From positions 1,612,001 through 1,676,000 of the forward strand of contig NZ_CP032543.1 of NCBI RefSeq assembly GCF_003610995.1: DNA of 64,000 nt. The letters are read 5' to 3'. Shown here in pieces: positions 9,555 through 19,303 of the stretch. The notes under the pieces are model-generated. The model saw only the letters and a program-made list of their open reading frames with translations, ran no database searches and was not told where the DNA came from. Source of the stretch: Streptomyces griseus subsp. griseus. GTDB lineage: Bacteria; Actinomycetota; Actinomycetes; Streptomycetales; Streptomycetaceae. The position numbers and the translations under genes are program-made. Each line of letters begins with the position of its first letter. Position 1 is the first letter of the stretch.

Positions 9555-10886
9555 TCACCGCTCTCCGGACGAACGCTTCTTGACGCGCCGTCTCATCGTC
9601 TTCCATCTCACCCCGGGCCTCCGCATGGCCAGGGCCGCCCGCGCGGCGGGATCGTCCCGCGCGAAGGCGATCATGAGCCCGACCGCGAACATCGTCGGCA
9701 GCAGGGCGGACCCTCCGTAGGAGAACAGCGGGAGCGGGACACCGGCGATCGGCAACAGGCCGAGCACCGCACCGATGTTGATCACGGCCTGGGCCATGAT
9801 CCAGGTGGTCACGCCTCCCGCGGCATACCTGACGAAGGGGTCCTCCGTGCGTCCGGCCACGCGGATACCCGCATAGCCTAGAGCCGCGAACAGGGCGAGC
9901 ACGGACAGCGTCCCCGCAAGACCCAGTTCCTCACCGGTGATCGCGAAGATGAAGTCGGTGTGGGCTTCCGGGAGTTGACCCCATTTTTCCACACTCGCAC
10001 CGAGCCCGGAACCGAACCATCCGCCGGAGGCCAGCGCGTAGATTCCGTGGGCCGCCTGCCAGCAGCCGTCGTCCGGGTCGGGTTCGCCGATGATGCCCAT
10101 GCAGGAGAGCCGGGACATCCGGTTGGGGCTGGTCCAGATCAGCAGGAAGGCGATGACGGCGGCGAATCCGAGCACCCCGGCGAAGAGCCGGGTGGGGGCG
10201 CCGGCCAGCCAGAGCAGGCCGAAGAGGATCGCCGTGAGAATGATCGCGGTCCCCATGTCGCCGCCCAGCATGATCAGCCCGAGCACCATGAAGGCGACCG
10301 GCACGAGCGGGACGAGCATGTGCTTCCACTGCGTCAGCAACCGCTTGTCCTGCTTGCGGGCGAGCAGGTCGGCGCCCCAGAGGATGAGCGCGAGCTTGCC
10401 GAACTCGCTGGGCTGGATCTGGAACGGGCCGCCCAGGTAGAGCCAGTTCTGGTTGCCGTTGACCGACATCCCTATCCCCGGCACCTGGACCAGGACCATC
10501 AGGAAGACCGTGATCATCAGCATCGGGTAGGCCAGCGCGCGGTGGAGTTTCACCGGCATCCGGGAGGCGACCAGCATGAGCGCGCCCCCGATGACGGCGG
10601 CGACGAACTGCTTGCCGAAGAAGTACGTCGACGACTTGTCGATGCTCAACGCCTTGATCATCGAGGCGGAGTAGACCATCACCAGGCCCAGCACGGTGAT
10701 CAGGAGGCTGGAGCCCAGGATCACGTAGTAGGCCGTCAGGGGCCGGTCCCAGGCCCGGCGTGCCTGCTCGTAGAGGCGCCGTACGCCGCCGCCGCGCGGG
10801 GTGCGGGGGGCCGGGGAGCCGCGTCCCGCGCCACGGGGCGGCGCCGGCCGGCGGCTGCGTACGGCGGAGCTCTTCTCGGCCGGCAT
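9555..10886 (-). CDS. ftsW: Peptidoglycan glycosyltransferase FtsW (SEDS family)
   Basis: Polytopic SEDS-family lipid II polymerase acting with FtsI at the septum. 443 residues: a basic N-terminal cytoplasmic stretch (about 45 residues), then around ten membrane segments. Visible family motifs include NGNQNWLYLGGPFQIQPSEF, GDMGTAIILTAI, the PEAHTDFIFAITGEELGL loop and the C-terminal PLPLFSYGGSALLPTM. The ATG at 10886 (MPAEKSSAV) fits the family and is preceded by a GAGGGGAC-type site. It lies 61 nt downstream of murD. In S. coelicolor ftsW is dispensable for growth but needed for sporulation septa (established knowledge). Confidence 0.95.
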   Translation of the reverse strand: MPAEKSSAVRSRRPAPPRGAGRGSPAPRTPRGGGVRRLYEQARRAWDRPLTAYYVILGSSLLITVLGLVMVYSASMIKALSIDKSSTYFFGKQFVAAVIGGALMLVASRMPVKLHRALAYPMLMITVFLMVLVQVPGIGMSVNGNQNWLYLGGPFQIQPSEFGKLALILWGADLLARKQDKRLLTQWKHMLVPLVPVAFMVLGLIMLGGDMGTAIILTAILFGLLWLAGAPTRLFAGVLGFAAVIAFLLIWTSPNRMSRLSCMGIIGEPDPDDGCWQAAHGIYALASGGWFGSGLGASVEKWGQLPEAHTDFIFAITGEELGLAGTLSVLALFAALGYAGIRVAGRTEDPFVRYAAGGVTTWIMAQAVINIGAVLGLLPIAGVPLPLFSYGGSALLPTMFAVGLMIAFARDDPAARAALAMRRPGVRWKTMRRRVKKRSSGER

Positions 10887-10947
10887 TGTCGCTGTCCCCT
10901 CCACTGCTCGTGCCCGGGGGCGCGGCCCCGGCGCGGAGCCCGGTCGG

Positions 10948-12390
10948 TCAGGCGCTCGTCTCGGCGCGTGCGCGGACCGCGTCCGCGAACGCCTCGCCCC
11001 GCTTGTTGTAGTTGGTGAACATGTCCATCGAGGCGCAGGCCGGGGCCAGCAGTACCGTATCGCCCGGCCGCGCCAGCCGGGCGGCATGCTCCACCGCCTC
11101 GGACATCGCCCCAGTGTCGGTCCGGTCGAGGTCGACCACCGGGACTTCGGGGGCGTGTCGCGTCAGGGCTTCATGGATCAGCGCGCGGTCGGCGCCCATC
11201 AGCACGACCCCGCGCAGCCGCTTCGCCGCGCCGGTGACCAGCTCGTCGAAGGTGGCGCCCTTGGCGAGGCCGCCCGCGATCCAGACGATGGAGTCGTAGG
11301 CGGCGAGGGAGGCCTCGGTGGCGTGGGTGTTGGTGGCCTTCGAGTCGTCGACGTAGGCCACTTCGCCGATGTCCGCGACGTGTTCGATGCGGTGGGCGTC
11401 GGGGCGGAAGGCGCGCAGCCCGTCGCGGACGGCGGCCGGTTCCACGCCGAAGGCGCGGGCGAGGGCGGCGGCGGCGAGCGCGTTGGCGATGTTGTGCGGG
11501 GCGGGCGGGTTGACGTCGGAGACCTCGGCGAGCTCCTGGGCCTGCTTCTGGCGGTTCTTCACGAAGGCCCGGTCGACGAGGATGCCGTCGACCACGCCGA
11601 GCTGCGAGGGGCCGGGGGGGCCCAGGGTGAAGCCGATGGCCCGGCAGCCCTCCTCGACGTCGGCCTCGCGGACCAGGTCCTCGGTGGCGGGGTCGGCCGC
11701 GTTGTAGACGCAGGCGACCGTGTTGCCCTCGTAGACCCGGCCCTTGTCGGCGGCGTACGCCTCCATGGAGCCGTGCCAGTCGAGGTGGTCGGGGGCCAGG
11801 TTGAGGACGGCGGCGGAGTGGGCGCGCGGGGAGGGCGCCCAGTGCAGCTGGTAGCTGGAGAGTTCGACGGCGAGGACGTCGTACTCCTGCTCGCCGAGCA
11901 CCGCGTCCAGCAGCGATACGCCGATGTTGCCGACCGCCGCCGTGCGCAGGCCGGCCGCTTCGAGGATCGAGGCCAGCATCCGTACGGTGGTGGTCTTGCC
12001 GTTGGTGCCGGTGACGGCCAGCCAGGGGGCGGCCTCGCGGCCGTTGGTCCCGCGCAGCCGCCAGGCGAGTTCGACGTCGCCCCAGATGTCGACGCCCGCC
12101 TCGGCGGCGGCCAGGAAGAGCGGCTTGTCCGGCTGCCAGCCGGGGGCGGTGACGACGAGTTCCGTGGACGGCGGCAGGGTGGCGCCGTCGCCGAGGCGAA
12201 CGGTGATGCCGAGCGCCTCCAGTTCGGCCGCCTGCGCGCGGGCGCGCTCGTCGTCGCCGTCGTTGACGACGGTGACGAGCGCGCCGCGCTCGTGCAGGGC
12301 GCGGGCCGCGGGGATGCCGCTGACCCCGAGTCCGGCGACGGTGACGTGCTTGCCCTGCCAGTCCACGGTGCTCACTTCTTGGCTGCCCAT
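10948..12390 (-). CDS. murD: UDP-N-acetylmuramoylalanine--D-glutamate ligase MurD
   Basis: Cytoplasmic ATP-dependent ligase that adds D-Glu to UDP-MurNAc-L-Ala. 480 residues from ATG 12390. Motifs: N-terminal Rossmann-like [16 protein letters not shown]-loop [19 protein letters not shown], and C-terminal [11 protein letters not shown] and [19 protein letters not shown] at 12375, overlapping the mraY stop as GTGA, is an equally plausible start (475 residues); ATG 12390 overlaps mraY by 19 bp. Either way it is coupled to mraY. Confidence 0.95.
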   Translation of the reverse strand: MGSQEVSTVDWQGKHVTVAGLGVSGIPAARALHERGALVTVVNDGDDERARAQAAELEALGITVRLGDGATLPPSTELVVTAPGWQPDKPLFLAAAEAGVDIWGDVELAWRLRGTNGREAAPWLAVTGTNGKTTTVRMLASILEAAGLRTAAVGNIGVSLLDAVLGEQEYDVLAVELSSYQLHWAPSPRAHSAAVLNLAPDHLDWHGSMEAYAADKGRVYEGNTVACVYNAADPATEDLVREADVEEGCRAIGFTLGPPGPSQLGVVDGILVDRAFVKNRQKQAQELAEVSDVNPPAPHNIANALAAAALARAFGVEPAAVRDGLRAFRPDAHRIEHVADIGEVAYVDDSKATNTHATEASLAAYDSIVWIAGGLAKGATFDELVTGAAKRLRGVVLMGADRALIHEALTRHAPEVPVVDLDRTDTGAMSEAVEHAARLARPGDTVLLAPACASMDMFTNYNKRGEAFADAVRARAETSA

Positions 12391-13442
12391 CCCGCGTAGA
12401 AGAGGCCGAGGCCGACGATCACGCACATGCCCTGGATGATCCAGAAGCGGACCACCACCAGGACTTCGGACCACCCCTTGAGTTCGAAGTGGTGCTGGAG
12501 CGGTGCCATCCGGAAGACCCGCTTGCCGGTCATCTTGAACGAACCGACCTGGATGACCACGGACATGGTGATCATCACGAAGAGGCCGCCGAGGATGGCG
12601 AGCAGGAACTCGGTGCGGGAGAGGATCGCGAGGCCCGCCAGCGCGCCGCCGAGGGCGAGCGAGCCGGTGTCGCCCATGAAGATCTTGGCGGGCGAGGTGT
12701 TCCACCACAGGAAGCCGAAGCAGGCGCCCATCAGGGCGGCGGCGACGACGGCCAGGTCGAGTGGGTCGCGTACCTCGAAACAGGCGCTGGGGTTGGTCAG
12801 GTTGGCCGCGTTGGCGCAGGACTCCTGGAACTGCCAGAGGCCGATGAAGGTGTAGGCGCCGAAGACCATCACCGAGGCGCCGGTGGCCAGTCCGTCCAGG
12901 CCGTCCGTGAGGTTCACGCCGTTGGACATGGCGAGGATCATGAACAGCGCCCAGACGCAGAACAGCACCGGGCCGATCGACCAGCCGAAGTCCTCCACGA
13001 AGGAGAGCCGGGTGGAGGCGGGGGTGTTGCCCCGGGAGTCGGCGAACTGGAGCGAGAGCACCGCGAAGGCGATACCCACGATCAGCTGGCCGGCCATCTT
13101 CGCCTTGGCCCGCAGACCCAGCGAACGCTGCTTGACGATCTTGATGTAGTCGTCGAGGAAGCCGACGAGCCCCATCCCCGCCATCAGGAACAGCACGAGG
13201 ATGCCGGAGTACCGGATGTCCTCGCCGGTGATCACCTTCGCGAGGAAGTACGCGATGACGGTCGCCAGGATGAAGGCGATGCCGCCCATCGTGGGCGTGC
13301 CCTTCTTGCTGCCGTGCGTGCGCGGGCCGTCGTCCCGGATGAACTGCCCGTATCCCTTGCGGGCCAGCAGCTTGATCAGCAGCGGGGTACCGACCAGGGT
13401 CAGGAAGAGCCCGATGGCCCCCGCGAAGAGGATCTGCCTCAT
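12372..13442 (-). CDS. mraY: Phospho-N-acetylmuramoyl-pentapeptide-transferase MraY
   Basis: Integral membrane enzyme that moves phospho-MurNAc-pentapeptide to undecaprenyl phosphate, forming lipid I. 356 residues and about ten membrane helices. Signature motifs: [23 protein letters not shown] (catalytic Asp pair), [22 protein letters not shown], and the HHFELKGW loop ([13 protein letters not shown]). ATG 13442 overlaps the murF stop by 4 bp (ATGA), indicating translational coupling; this overlap also shows where intact murF is meant to end. Confidence 0.96.
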   Translation of the reverse strand: MRQILFAGAIGLFLTLVGTPLLIKLLARKGYGQFIRDDGPRTHGSKKGTPTMGGIAFILATVIAYFLAKVITGEDIRYSGILVLFLMAGMGLVGFLDDYIKIVKQRSLGLRAKAKMAGQLIVGIAFAVLSLQFADSRGNTPASTRLSFVEDFGWSIGPVLFCVWALFMILAMSNGVNLTDGLDGLATGASVMVFGAYTFIGLWQFQESCANAANLTNPSACFEVRDPLDLAVVAAALMGACFGFLWWNTSPAKIFMGDTGSLALGGALAGLAILSRTEFLLAILGGLFVMITMSVVIQVGSFKMTGKRVFRMAPLQHHFELKGWSEVLVVVRFWIIQGMCVIVGLGLFYAGWAAKK

Positions 13443-14859
13443 CGGCCGGCGACCTCGCCCTCGGTCGAGTTCTCCAGCAGTGCCTGGGCGACCTTCTCCA
13501 GGCCGACCGACCGGGACGCCTTCACCAGCACGACGTCTCCCGGGCGCAGTTCACTGCGCAGCAGGTCGACGGCCGCCTGTGCGTCGGACACGTGCACCGA
13601 CTCCTCACCCCACGAACCCTCGTTATATGCGCCCAGTTGCAGCCAGGAGGCTTCTCTCCCCCGACAGCGACGAGCTTGCTGACGTTGAGCCGGACGGCGA
13701 GCCGTCCGACCGCGTCGTGCTCGGCGAGCGACGCGTCACCGAGCTCGGCCATCTGACCGAGCACCGCCCAGGTGCGTCCCCCGTCGGCCGCTCGGGCCTG
13801 ACCCATGGCAGCCAGCGCACGCAGTGCGGCTCTCATGGATTCGGGGTTCGCGTTGTAGGCGTCGTTGACGACCGTCACACCGTCCGGACGCTCGGTGACC
13901 TCCATGCGCCAGCGGGAGAGGGTGCCCGCCTCCGAGAGCGCATCGGCGATCTCGGTCACGGACATGCCCAACTCATGGGCGACGGCGGCCGCGGCGAGCG
14001 CGTTCGACACGTGGTGCTCACCGTACAGGCGCAAGGTCACGTCGCTGCACCCGGTGGGTGTGTGGAGCTCGAACGCGGGCCTCCCGTCGGGGGTCATCCG
14101 GACCTTCTCGCCCCGTACGTCCGCTTCCGGGGCTTCTCCGAAGAGCAGGACGCGGGCCTTGGTGCGCGAAGCCATCGCGCGTACGAGAAGGTCGTCGGCG
14201 TTGAGCACGGCGCAGCCGTCCTCGGGGAGCGCCTCGACCAGCTCGCCCTTGGCCTGGGCGATCGCCTCGCGGCTGCCGAACTCCCCGAGGTGGGCGGAGC
14301 CCACGTTGAGGACCAGGCCGATGCGGGGCGGGGTGAGCTCGGCGAGGTAGCGGATGTGCCCGATGCCGCGGGCGCCCATCTCCAGGACCAGGTGCTCGGT
14401 CTCGGAGGTGGCGCTGAGGGCGGTGAGCGGCAGGCCGATCTCGTTGTTGAGGGAGCCCGGCGTCCAGACCGTGGGGGCCTTGCGCTGGAGGAGCTGCGCG
14501 ATCAGGTCCTTGGTGGACGTCTTGCCCGCGGAGCCGGTGAGCGCGACGACGGCGGTGCCGAGGCGTTCGACGACGGTACGGGCGAGGGCGCCGAGCGCGC
14601 CGACGACGTCGTCCACGACGATCGCCGGAACGCCGACGGGACGGGCGGCCAGGACGGCTGCCGCGCCCGCCTCGACGGCGCGCTGCGCGTAGTCGTGGCC
14701 GTCCACCCGCTCGCCGGCGAACGCGGCGAACAGGCTGCCGGGCGCGACCTCGCGGGAGTCGATGACGACGGGTCCGGTGACGGTGACTGCCGGGTCCGGT
14801 ATGTCGTGCGGCTGCCCGCCGACGATTTCGGCGATCTCGGCGAGGGAAAGGGTGATCAC
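13439..14859 (-). CDS. murF: UDP-N-acetylmuramoyl-tripeptide--D-Ala-D-Ala ligase MurF, apparent single-base frameshift
   Basis: Adds D-Ala-D-Ala to the UDP-MurNAc-tripeptide. N-terminal and central domains are intact (P-loop [41 protein letters not shown]). After SKLVAVGG the frame gives unrelated residues to a stop at 13522. The expected end, reading [18 protein letters not shown] then [15 protein letters not shown], sits in the next frame and ends with TGA at 13439-13441, overlapping the mraY start. One missing G in the five-G run (13658-13662, C on the plus strand) would restore a 473-residue protein. Because murF is essential, a sequencing or assembly error is likeliest. GTG start 14859, 4 nt after murE. 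Confidence 0.9.
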
Positions 14860-14863
14860 TTGG

Positions 14864-16582
14864 TCATCCCTGACTGTTGTTCTCGTGGTGAGGGGCACGG
14901 TCCGCGGCGCCGCTGCGCCCCAGGGACCGCTCGATGGCGTCGTGCAGGACCTTGCGGTCGTCGAAGGGCCGTACGACCCCGTGGATGTCCTGGCCCTGCT
15001 CGTGGCCCTTGCCGGCGACGAGGACGGTGTCGCCCGGTTCGGCGCGGGCGACGGCGGCGGCGATGGCCGAGGCGCGGTCGGCGTCGACCAGGACGTCGCC
15101 GCGTTCGTGCACGGGGACCTCGGCGGCGCCGGAGAGCATCGCGGCGAGGATGGCGAGGGGGTCCTCGGAGCGGGGGTTGTCGGAGGTCAGGACGGCGGTG
15201 TGGGCGAGGCGGGCCGCGGCGGCGCCCATCGGGCCGCGCTTGGTGGTGTCGCGGTCGCCGCCGCAGCCGAGGACGATGTGCACCCGGCCCTCGGTGACCT
15301 TCTGGAGGGAGCGCAGCACGGACTCGACGGCGTCGGTCTTGTGCGCGTAGTCGACGACGGCGAGGTACGGCTGTCCGGCGTCCACCCGCTCCAGCCGGCC
15401 CGGGACACCGGGGACGGCGGCGACACCGTCGGCGGCGATCTGCGGGTCGACGCCCGCGACGGCCAGGGTGACGATCGCGGCGAGGGTGTTGGCGACGTTG
15501 AACGGGCCGGGCAGCGGGGCGCGGGCGGTGATCCGCTCGCCCTTGGGGCCGACGACGGTGAACGTGCTGTCCTGCGGGCCGACCTGGACGTCCTCGGCGT
15601 GCCAGTCGGCGTCCGGGTGGCCCTCGGCGGAGAAGGTGGTGACGGGGACGCCGGACTCGGTGATGAGCCGGCGGCCGTACTCGTCGTCGAAGTTCACCAC
15701 GCCGCGGTGGCTGCGCTCGGGGGTGAAGAGCTGGGCCTTGGCCTGGAAGTAGTCCTCCATGCCGGAGTGGAACTCCATGTGCTCCGGGCTGAGGTTGTTG
15801 AAGACGGCGACGTCGAAGACGCAGCCGTCGACCCGGCCGAGCACGAGGGCGTGGCTGGAGACCTCCATCGCGACGGCCTCGACGCCGCGTTCGCGCATGA
15901 CGGCGAACAGGGCCTGGAGGTCGGTGGCTTCGGGGGTGGTGCGCTCGGACTTGATGCGCTCGTCGCCGATGCGCATCTCGACGGTGCCGATGAGTCCGGT
16001 GGCCCGGCCGGCGGCGCGCAGTCCGCCCTCGACCAGGTACGCGGTGGTGGTCTTGCCGGAGGTTCCGGTGATGCCGATCTGGAGGAGGCCGATGCCGGGC
16101 CGCCCGTAGATGTCGGCGGCCAGCTCGCCCATGACGGCGCGCGGGTCCTCGACGACGAGGACCGGCAGGCCGGTCGCGGCGGCGCGTTCGGCGCCCGTCG
16201 GGTCGGTGAGGACGGCGGCGGCGCCGAGGCCGGCGGCCTGGGCCGCGAAGTCGGCGCCGTGGAACCGGGCGCCGGGCAGGGCCGCGTACACGTCTCCGGG
16301 GCGCACGGCCCGCGAGTCGTGGGTGATGCCGGTGACATCACCGGCTCCCGTCGCGTCGGCGCCGAGCCGGTCGGCCAGCTCGCCGAGGGGGGTGGGCCGG
16401 AGCCGGTCCGGTCGGGGCGCTCCCGGGTAGGTCACAGGCGCGTCCTTCTGAGAGGTTTGGGACTGATCAGCGTGGGGCACGGCGGTGAGCGTACCGGGCC
16501 GGTGCGGGCTCTCGCGAAGCGAGGGACCGGGTGCCGGGAAGTTCTCGTTCCGGTTCCCGGGATCGGGGGTGATGGTTGTCAC
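14864..16582 (-). CDS. murE: UDP-N-acetylmuramoyl-L-alanyl-D-glutamate--2,6-diaminopimelate ligase MurE
   Basis: Adds diaminopimelate to UDP-MurNAc-L-Ala-D-Glu in the cytoplasm. 572 residues, with a long disordered N terminus (first about 60 residues) not seen in E. coli. Motifs: THDSRAVRPGDVYAALPG, P-loop GITGTSGKTTT, MEVSSHAL, FNNLSPEHMEFH, VVDYAHKTDAV and the diaminopimelate-specific TSDNPRSEDP. Streptomyces walls contain LL-diaminopimelate, so the isomer used cannot be read from the DNPR motif. GTG start at 16582, 40 nt after ftsI. Confidence 0.95.
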   Translation of the reverse strand: MTTITPDPGNRNENFPAPGPSLRESPHRPGTLTAVPHADQSQTSQKDAPVTYPGAPRPDRLRPTPLGELADRLGADATGAGDVTGITHDSRAVRPGDVYAALPGARFHGADFAAQAAGLGAAAVLTDPTGAERAAATGLPVLVVEDPRAVMGELAADIYGRPGIGLLQIGITGTSGKTTTAYLVEGGLRAAGRATGLIGTVEMRIGDERIKSERTTPEATDLQALFAVMRERGVEAVAMEVSSHALVLGRVDGCVFDVAVFNNLSPEHMEFHSGMEDYFQAKAQLFTPERSHRGVVNFDDEYGRRLITESGVPVTTFSAEGHPDADWHAEDVQVGPQDSTFTVVGPKGERITARAPLPGPFNVANTLAAIVTLAVAGVDPQIAADGVAAVPGVPGRLERVDAGQPYLAVVDYAHKTDAVESVLRSLQKVTEGRVHIVLGCGGDRDTTKRGPMGAAAARLAHTAVLTSDNPRSEDPLAILAAMLSGAAEVPVHERGDVLVDADRASAIAAAVARAEPGDTVLVAGKGHEQGQDIHGVVRPFDDRKVLHDAIERSLGRSGAADRAPHHENNSQG

Positions 16583-16622
16583 TGAGGGTTCCCTTGGAGG
16601 AGATGCTCGCGCATCCCCGTGT

Positions 16623-18605
16623 TCACTCGCCGGGTTTGAAGGACACCGGCAGCCGGGGCGGCTTGCTGCCGGACGGTGGGGTCTGGAGCGTCTTGAGTGC
16701 GAACTCCATGACCTGCTTGTAGATCGGGCCGCAGATCTGGCCGCCGAAGTAGCTTCCCTTGGTGGGGTTCTGGATCGCGCAGTAGACGGTGATCTGCGGA
16801 TCGTCGGCCGGGGCGAAGCCGGCGAAGGAGGCGGTGTACCCCTTGTAGACGCCGCGGACCGGGTCGACCCGGTTGGCGGTGCCGGTCTTGCCCGCGACCC
16901 GGTAGCCGGGGATGGCGGCCTTGGTGCCGGTGCCCTCCTGGTCGTCGACGACGGATTCCAGCATGGTCGCCAGGGTCTTGGCGGTCTTCTCGCTGACCAC
17001 CCGGGTCTCCTCGGGGGCGTCGGCGGCGGTGAAGCGGCCGTCGGCGCCCTTCGTCCCGCGTACGAGGGTGGGGGCGATCCGGACGCCGCCGTTGGCGATG
17101 GTGGAGTAGACCGAGGCGGCCTGGACGGCGTTGAGCGAGAGGCCCTGGCCGAAGGGGATCGTGTACTGCTGCGAGGTCGACCAGTCCTTGGGGTGGGCCA
17201 GGAGGCCGGGCGACTCGCCGGGGTAGCCGAGCCCGGTCTTGGTGCCGAGGCCGAACTTCCGCAGGTAGTCGTAGAGCACCTTGTTCGACTCCGCCTGGCT
17301 CTTGCCCAACTGACCGGTCGCCAGGATGGTGCCGATGTTGCTGGACTTGGCGAGGACCCCGTTGAGCGTGAGGTACCAGGTGGGGTGGTCGACGTCGTCC
17401 TTGAAGAGCCGGTCGCCCCGGTGCAGCCGGTTGGGGACGGTGACGTGGGTGCCGGGGGTCGCGGCCTTCTCCTCCAGTACGGCGGCCATCGACATGACCT
17501 TGCTGGTGGAGCCGGGCTCGTACACGTCCTGGAGGGCCGCGTTGCCGAGCGACGCCGAGGTGGCCTGGGAGAGGTCGTTGGGGTCGTAGCCGGGCGCGTT
17601 GGCCATGGCCAGCAGCTCGCCGGTCCGGGTGTTCTGCACGATGACGTAGCCGCGGTCGGCCTTGGACCTGGCCACCTGGTCGCTGATGGCCTTCTGCGCG
17701 GCCCACTGGATGTCGCGGTCGATGGTCAGCTCGATGTCGGAGCCGGGCACGGCCGGGATCTCGCTGCTGCCCGCGGTGGGGACGCGGCGGCCGCCGGACT
17801 GGGCGTAACGGATCTTGCCGTCCTCGCCCGCGAGCTCCTTGTCCAGCTGCGATTCGATGCCGCCGCCGCCCTTGCCGTCGGCGCTGACGAATCCCAGTAT
17901 CCCGGCGGCGAGGCCCCCGTTGGGGTAGACCCGCTTGGTGGTGGGCTCCTGGAGGACCCCGGCCAGGACGTTGGCGCCCGTGCCGCCGTTCAGCGCGTCC
18001 TCGGCGGCCTTCTCGGCGAAGACGGCCTTGAGGTCCTTGATCTGCTTCCAGACCTGGGGGGTCTGCCGGTACGCGAGCACGGTGTAGCGGCTCTTGGGGG
18101 CCGAGAGCTTCTTGACGAGCTCGTCGACGTCCTTGCCGAGGATCGGCGCGAGCAGGGCCGCGGCCTGCTGGGGTGCGTCGGGGGCCTTGCTGTCCTCGGG
18201 CGTGAACATCTTCGGGTCGGCCGTGATGTTGTGCGCGTCCACGCTGGTGGCCAGCGCGACGCCCCTGCGGTCGGTGATCTCCCCGCGCTCGGCGGCGACC
18301 GTGTACTCCAGGTAGCGGTTCTTCTCGGCCTTGGCCGCGTACGCCGTGGCGTCGACGGCCTGGACCTGGAGCAGCCGGGCCACGAAGAGCAGCATGACCA
18401 GCGTCAGCCCGAGGCTGACCAGCCGCAGCCGGGGGCGCGGGCTGCCCAGCCGCAGGGACCGGGGCGCGCGCCCGCGTGCGGTGGTGCGGCCCGGGGCGGG
18501 GCGGGGGCGGCGAGCCGGGGGGCGCGCGCCGGAGCGGCCGTTGGCCCCGTTACGGGGGCGTGCCGGGCCGGGTACGCGGCGGCGCGGCGGTTCCTTGGGC
18601 GGCAC
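16623..18605 (-). CDS. ftsI: Septal transpeptidase FtsI (PBP3)
   Basis: Monofunctional class B penicillin-binding protein that cross-links septal peptidoglycan with FtsW. 660 residues: a basic proline/arginine-rich cytoplasmic N terminus (1-60), a membrane anchor (about 61-80), the pedestal/dimerisation domain, and the transpeptidase domain with active-site S366-T-S-K369, S421-S-N423 and K573-T-G575. GTG start at 18605; 4 nt separate it from the ftsL stop. All catalytic motifs are intact and length is normal for Streptomyces. Confidence 0.96.
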   Translation of the reverse strand: MPPKEPPRRRVPGPARPRNGANGRSGARPPARRPRPAPGRTTARGRAPRSLRLGSPRPRLRLVSLGLTLVMLLFVARLLQVQAVDATAYAAKAEKNRYLEYTVAAERGEITDRRGVALATSVDAHNITADPKMFTPEDSKAPDAPQQAAALLAPILGKDVDELVKKLSAPKSRYTVLAYRQTPQVWKQIKDLKAVFAEKAAEDALNGGTGANVLAGVLQEPTTKRVYPNGGLAAGILGFVSADGKGGGGIESQLDKELAGEDGKIRYAQSGGRRVPTAGSSEIPAVPGSDIELTIDRDIQWAAQKAISDQVARSKADRGYVIVQNTRTGELLAMANAPGYDPNDLSQATSASLGNAALQDVYEPGSTSKVMSMAAVLEEKAATPGTHVTVPNRLHRGDRLFKDDVDHPTWYLTLNGVLAKSSNIGTILATGQLGKSQAESNKVLYDYLRKFGLGTKTGLGYPGESPGLLAHPKDWSTSQQYTIPFGQGLSLNAVQAASVYSTIANGGVRIAPTLVRGTKGADGRFTAADAPEETRVVSEKTAKTLATMLESVVDDQEGTGTKAAIPGYRVAGKTGTANRVDPVRGVYKGYTASFAGFAPADDPQITVYCAIQNPTKGSYFGGQICGPIYKQVMEFALKTLQTPPSGSKPPRLPVSFKPGE

Positions 18606-18609
18606 TGCG

Positions 18610-19284
18610 TCACCTGCCGGGGGTGGTCGGGGGCGGGGGCGCCGGGGTGTCCTCCGAGGCGGGGGCGCCTGGGGCCTCGGGTTCGGTGGATGCCTGGGCC
18701 CGGGGGGCCGCTGGGGTGCCTTGGGCCTCGGGCGCGCCCTGGGCCTCGGGCTGCGCGGTGTCTGCGGGCTCGGCGGACGCGCCGGGTGAGGGGCGCGCGG
18801 AGCCGGAGGGGGTGGCGGGGTCCGTGGGGTCTGTGGGGTCTGAACCTTCGGCCTGCGCGCCGCCCTCCGGCGTCGCCTCGGGGCTCGGGGTGGGAGTAGG
18901 GCTGGGCGGCGGGGCGGTGGCCTTCGTGGGGACTCCGCGGACCGTGCCGTCCGGGTCGAGGAAGGCGGGGCTGCCGCCGGGGACCATGCCGAGTTCCCGG
19001 GCGCGACGCTCCAGGGCGTCGGGCTGGGAGTAGCTGTCGACGTCGCGCTGGAGGGCCTGCTGCTCGTCGGTGAGCTCGGTGGTGTCCCGCTTGAGCTTGC
19101 TGAGCCTGAACGATCCTTCGTTGAGCGCGGAGTTCAGCAGGAGCAGGGTGATGAGCCCGCCGCCCAGGAGGAGCACGACCAGCAGCACGAAGGGGGTGCG
19201 GGCCGCGCTGCTGGGCGACGCGGCCGGCATCAGCCGGGCGAGCCGTCCGGCCCGCCCCTTCAGCGGTGCGGACGGCCTGCTCAC
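18610..19284 (-). CDS. ftsL: FtsL-like divisome protein with long Pro/Ala/Glu tail
   Basis: Small bitopic protein with the position and topology of FtsL: basic N terminus, one membrane span (about residues 31-52, PFVLLVVLLLGGGLITLLLLN), then a short coiled coil (about 58-100) that would pair with FtsB/DivIC outside the cell. 224 residues, much longer than typical FtsL because residues about 120-224 form a Pro/Ala/Glu/Thr-rich tail. Sequence similarity in this family is weak; identification rests on topology and on lying between rsmH and ftsI. GTG start 19284. Confidence 0.85.
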   Translation of the reverse strand: MSRPSAPLKGRAGRLARLMPAASPSSAARTPFVLLVVLLLGGGLITLLLLNSALNEGSFRLSKLKRDTTELTDEQQALQRDVDSYSQPDALERRARELGMVPGGSPAFLDPDGTVRGVPTKATAPPPSPTPTPSPEATPEGGAQAEGSDPTDPTDPATPSGSARPSPGASAEPADTAQPEAQGAPEAQGTPAAPRAQASTEPEAPGAPASEDTPAPPPPTTPGR

Positions 19285-19303
19285 CGCGCGCCCCCCGTGG
19301 TGC

